Source: Cyclonatronum proteinivorum
GTDB taxonomy: Bacteria; Bacteroidota; Rhodothermia; Balneolales; Cyclonatronaceae
Direction: 5' to 3'
Assembly (NCBI RefSeq): GCF_003353065.1
Contig: NZ_CP027806.1
Coordinates: 2,686,501-2,750,500 of the forward strand
DNA: 64,000 bases
Positions 61,974 to 64,000 of this stretch are shown here, piece after piece (position 1 is the stretch's first letter; each line of letters starts with the position of its first letter). Both the position numbers and the translations under genes were made by a program. Below the pieces are notes generated by a model. It was not told the origin of the DNA and did not search any database. It worked only from the letters and a program-made list of their open reading frames with translations.

Positions 61974-64000
61974 ATGGAAGACTATTATACACCCTTTGAT
62001 CAATCCCATACTGACAAATTTCTGTCAGTTTTATTGGTGACATTTTTTGTCACCCCAATCTTACTGTTTTGTCAGACTTCAACCATTCATGCCAGCGCAG
62101 CTGCGCACGGTATCCATAGTCAGGAAAGCGATCAGCCTTATCAGGCTGTGGTTCGCTGTGCCGAAACCGGGCATGTTCTGGGCAGCGCCCACATTCTGGT
62201 TCAGGATGTGCCCGGCATGCACACCGTAAGCCGCGCGGACGGAAGTTTTGAGCTCCGTCTCAGCCTACAAGGTTCTGAACAGGTGCTGCAGATTTCGCAC
62301 CTGGGTTTTCACCCGCTCAGCCTTCGATTCACGCATATCAGTGAACTGCCCGCTGAAATTTTATTGACGCCCAAGCGCGTAAACATGAGTCCGGTTTCCG
62401 TAGTAGCGCACCACACGGTCGGCAGGCCCAAAAACGGCCTCGATATTACGCAAGCGAGTTTCACACCGATCGACTCCGGCGCTTTTTTGCGCGAAGCCGA
62501 CAATGTTTCCGGTGTACGCAGGGGCGGATTCGGTATCGATCCCGTCGTGCGCGGAAACAGCGGCAGCCGGCTCAATATCCGCGTTGATGGCCTTGCTTCA
62601 AGCGCTGCAGCCTGCCCGAACCGCATGGATCCCCCCACCTCCCACATTCGGTTGAGCGACATTGAGCGAATCGAAATTCACCACGGTCCGCATGCGCTGC
62701 GTTTTGGCCCGTCTTTTGGCGGAACGGTTGATTTCATCCGGCACAAGCCTGAAGTGAGTCCACAGTTTCAGGTTCAGGGGGATGTTCGCCTTGCGCTTGA
62801 GAGCAATACCGGCAACCGCGTAACGGATGCGCGCCTGCACCTCGGCAACGCCCGCTACGACCTCATGCTTAGCGGCGGCTTTTCCGCAACAGACGACTAC
62901 ACCGGCGGCGACGGCCTGAAAGTGCCGGCCTCATTTGAGAGCAGCGATTTTGGCGCCGAATTGTTTTTCCGGCCTGCAACAGGCCATCAGCTGCAGGCGG
63001 GATTCTCACAGTCCTATGTGCGAAACGCCGATTTCCCGGCCCTGCCGATGGATATGGCCATGGATGACACCTTTAAACTAAAAGGCGGTTACGCATGGAA
63101 TCCACAGGACGTGCCCGGGCTGCGGAGCCTTCGCGCGGATGCTTACTACAGCTATGTTGATCACGAAATGAACAACCACAATCGTGAATCCTTCAACATG
63201 CGTGACGCTGTTGCTCTTGCCGAAACCAAAACATGGGGCGTGCAGGGGGAAGCTATCGGGATGTACCGCAGCCTGCGCTGGAACGCTAACGCCTCCTACA
63301 CCAATCAGCAAATTGATGGCACCCGCTTCGTAGATTTCAAGGCCGGTCCCAATGCCGGTAACAGCATGACCTACAATTTGTGGCAGGATGCCATCATCCA
63401 AAACAGCGGCCTTTATGCGGGCGCGGATTATTTTTTGGATGCCTGGACGATCTCAACGGCCATCCGGCTGGATTACAATACTGCGGAAGCCCGAAATCTT
63501 GCCCCGCGGTTTGCCGGTACGGATACTTCGAGCGAGCACTTCAACCTGAGTCTAAGTGCCGGAATCAGCCGGGAGTTGAGCACCAACACGGGGATCAGCC
63601 TGTACGCAGGACGGGGCGTTCGGTCGCCGGATGTTACCGAGCGCTTCATCAACTTTCTGGCCGTTGGACGCAACGCGTTCGAGTTTGCCGGAAATCCAAA
63701 TCTGAAACCGGAATCGACCCATCAGCTTGATCTCGTTTTCCGTACCCGCACAAACGACGATGCACTTAACCTGCAGCTGAATGGCTTCACCGCGCTCATG
63801 CAAAATTATATAGCCGGGGTACGCAACGAAGAGCTGCAGCCGATGGTGGCAAGCGCACCGGGCGTACTTGAGTTTCAGAACCGGGACGATGTCTTTACGG
63901 CGGGCTTCGAAGCTACTGCCGAATACCGATTGCCTTCTGTGGCTTCTGCACGTCTGAGTGCGTCCTACACCTATGCGGAATTCACGGATGATGGCAGCGC
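61974..64000 (+). CDS. OprC-like TonB-dependent copper receptor (runs off right edge)
   Basis: From ATG 61974 the frame is open to the window end (~675 codons). Signal segment ~15-33. A carboxypeptidase-regulatory-like domain (~55-130, 'VRCAETGHVLGSAHILVQD') is followed by the plug (~150-290, 'RVDGLASSAAACPNRMDPPT', 'IEIHHGPHALRFGPSFGGTVDFI') and barrel strands. The segment CPNRM (Cys214, Met218) plus 'VDHEMNN' (His397, Met399) matches the CxxxM...HxM copper site known for Pseudomonas OprC. No stop codon is reached, so the barrel end is missing. It probably imports copper using TonB. Confidence 0.88.
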   Translation, partial: MEDYYTPFDQSHTDKFLSVLLVTFFVTPILLFCQTSTIHASAAAHGIHSQESDQPYQAVVRCAETGHVLGSAHILVQDVPGMHTVSRADGSFELRLSLQGSEQVLQISHLGFHPLSLRFTHISELPAEILLTPKRVNMSPVSVVAHHTVGRPKNGLDITQASFTPIDSGAFLREADNVSGVRRGGFGIDPVVRGNSGSRLNIRVDGLASSAAACPNRMDPPTSHIRLSDIERIEIHHGPHALRFGPSFGGTVDFIRHKPEVSPQFQVQGDVRLALESNTGNRVTDARLHLGNARYDLMLSGGFSATDDYTGGDGLKVPASFESSDFGAELFFRPATGHQLQAGFSQSYVRNADFPALPMDMAMDDTFKLKGGYAWNPQDVPGLRSLRADAYYSYVDHEMNNHNRESFNMRDAVALAETKTWGVQGEAIGMYRSLRWNANASYTNQQIDGTRFVDFKAGPNAGNSMTYNLWQDAIIQNSGLYAGADYFLDAWTISTAIRLDYNTAEARNLAPRFAGTDTSSEHFNLSLSAGISRELSTNTGISLYAGRGVRSPDVTERFINFLAVGRNAFEFAGNPNLKPESTHQLDLVFRTRTNDDALNLQLNGFTALMQNYIAGVRNEELQPMVASAPGVLEFQNRDDVFTAGFEATAEYRLPSVASARLSASYTYAEFTDDGS

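Overview
The window reads as a chromosomal segment of a bacterium from the Bacteroidota/Rhodothermota/Balneolota side of the tree, most likely a Balneolota-type (Cyclonatronum/Balneola-like) organism. That assignment is inferred from three things. Two large secreted proteins end in a type IX secretion (T9SS) type A sorting domain of the 'NYPNPFNP' kind. SusC/OprC-style TonB-dependent receptors are present. Genes generally lack strong Shine-Dalgarno sites. The gene set is peptidase-rich: a giant S8 subtilase, two S9 prolyl-oligopeptidase-type enzymes, an M28, an M48, a gluzincin-like HELAH protein and a penicillin-binding-protein-like serine hydrolase. This suggests a protein-degrading lifestyle.

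Layout: 1-1523 is the 5' part of a TonB-dependent receptor on the minus strand that runs off the left edge. 1.8-8.9 kb holds gap, a five-PAS sensor with an orphan DHp domain, an ATP-grasp enzyme, an M48 lipoprotein protease and an SDR. 9.4-18.7 kb holds two neighbouring T9SS cargo genes with shared modules. 19-29.3 kb holds a protease/propeller/outer-membrane-barrel fusion, a polyphosphate:AMP phosphotransferase, two S9 peptidases and coaX. 29.7-37.5 kb holds an SDR, an M28 peptidase, tRNA-Ser(GGA), a probable operon accC-murQ-plsC-tonB and a hydrolase-like protein without its serine. 38-44 kb holds crtB, a LacI regulator coupled to purC, and a patatin/barrel protein. 44-49.5 kb holds yajQ, a YdjM-like membrane protein, mutL and small proteins. 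49.7-57.7 kb holds a probable operon gatB - thioredoxin-fold protein - tpiA - purD, then the putrescine pair aguB-aguA and an ankyrin protein. 58-64 kb holds a serine hydrolase, a thioesterase, a SLOG-like protein, and a Cys/His-rich exported protein next to an OprC-like copper receptor that runs off the right edge.

The most interesting non-coding content is two repeat families. One is a MITE-like element of about 230-260 bp with terminal inverted repeats and a ~100-nt internal long hairpin, in two copies in opposite orientation (37788-38016 and 60039-60300). The second copy sits exactly between the stop codons of two convergent genes. The other is a dispersed ~90-nt intergenic element bounded by T/G tracts, in three copies (9246-9344 minus, 22202-22290 plus, 54975-55064 plus), with conserved blocks at both ends. 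Neither is explained by the genes present. Two pentanucleotide repeats (GGTTT x4 and ACTGT x4) are also present, one directly upstream of a TTG start codon.

The most informative protein-level observations are: a CxxxM...HxM copper site in the right-edge receptor; a HELAH-propeller-barrel fusion; a patatin fused to an outer-membrane barrel; a hydrolase with Gly in place of the nucleophile Ser; a thioredoxin-fold protein without CXXC; and a MutL with a degraded endonuclease motif. No CRISPR array, rRNA, transposase, integrase or prophage was seen.
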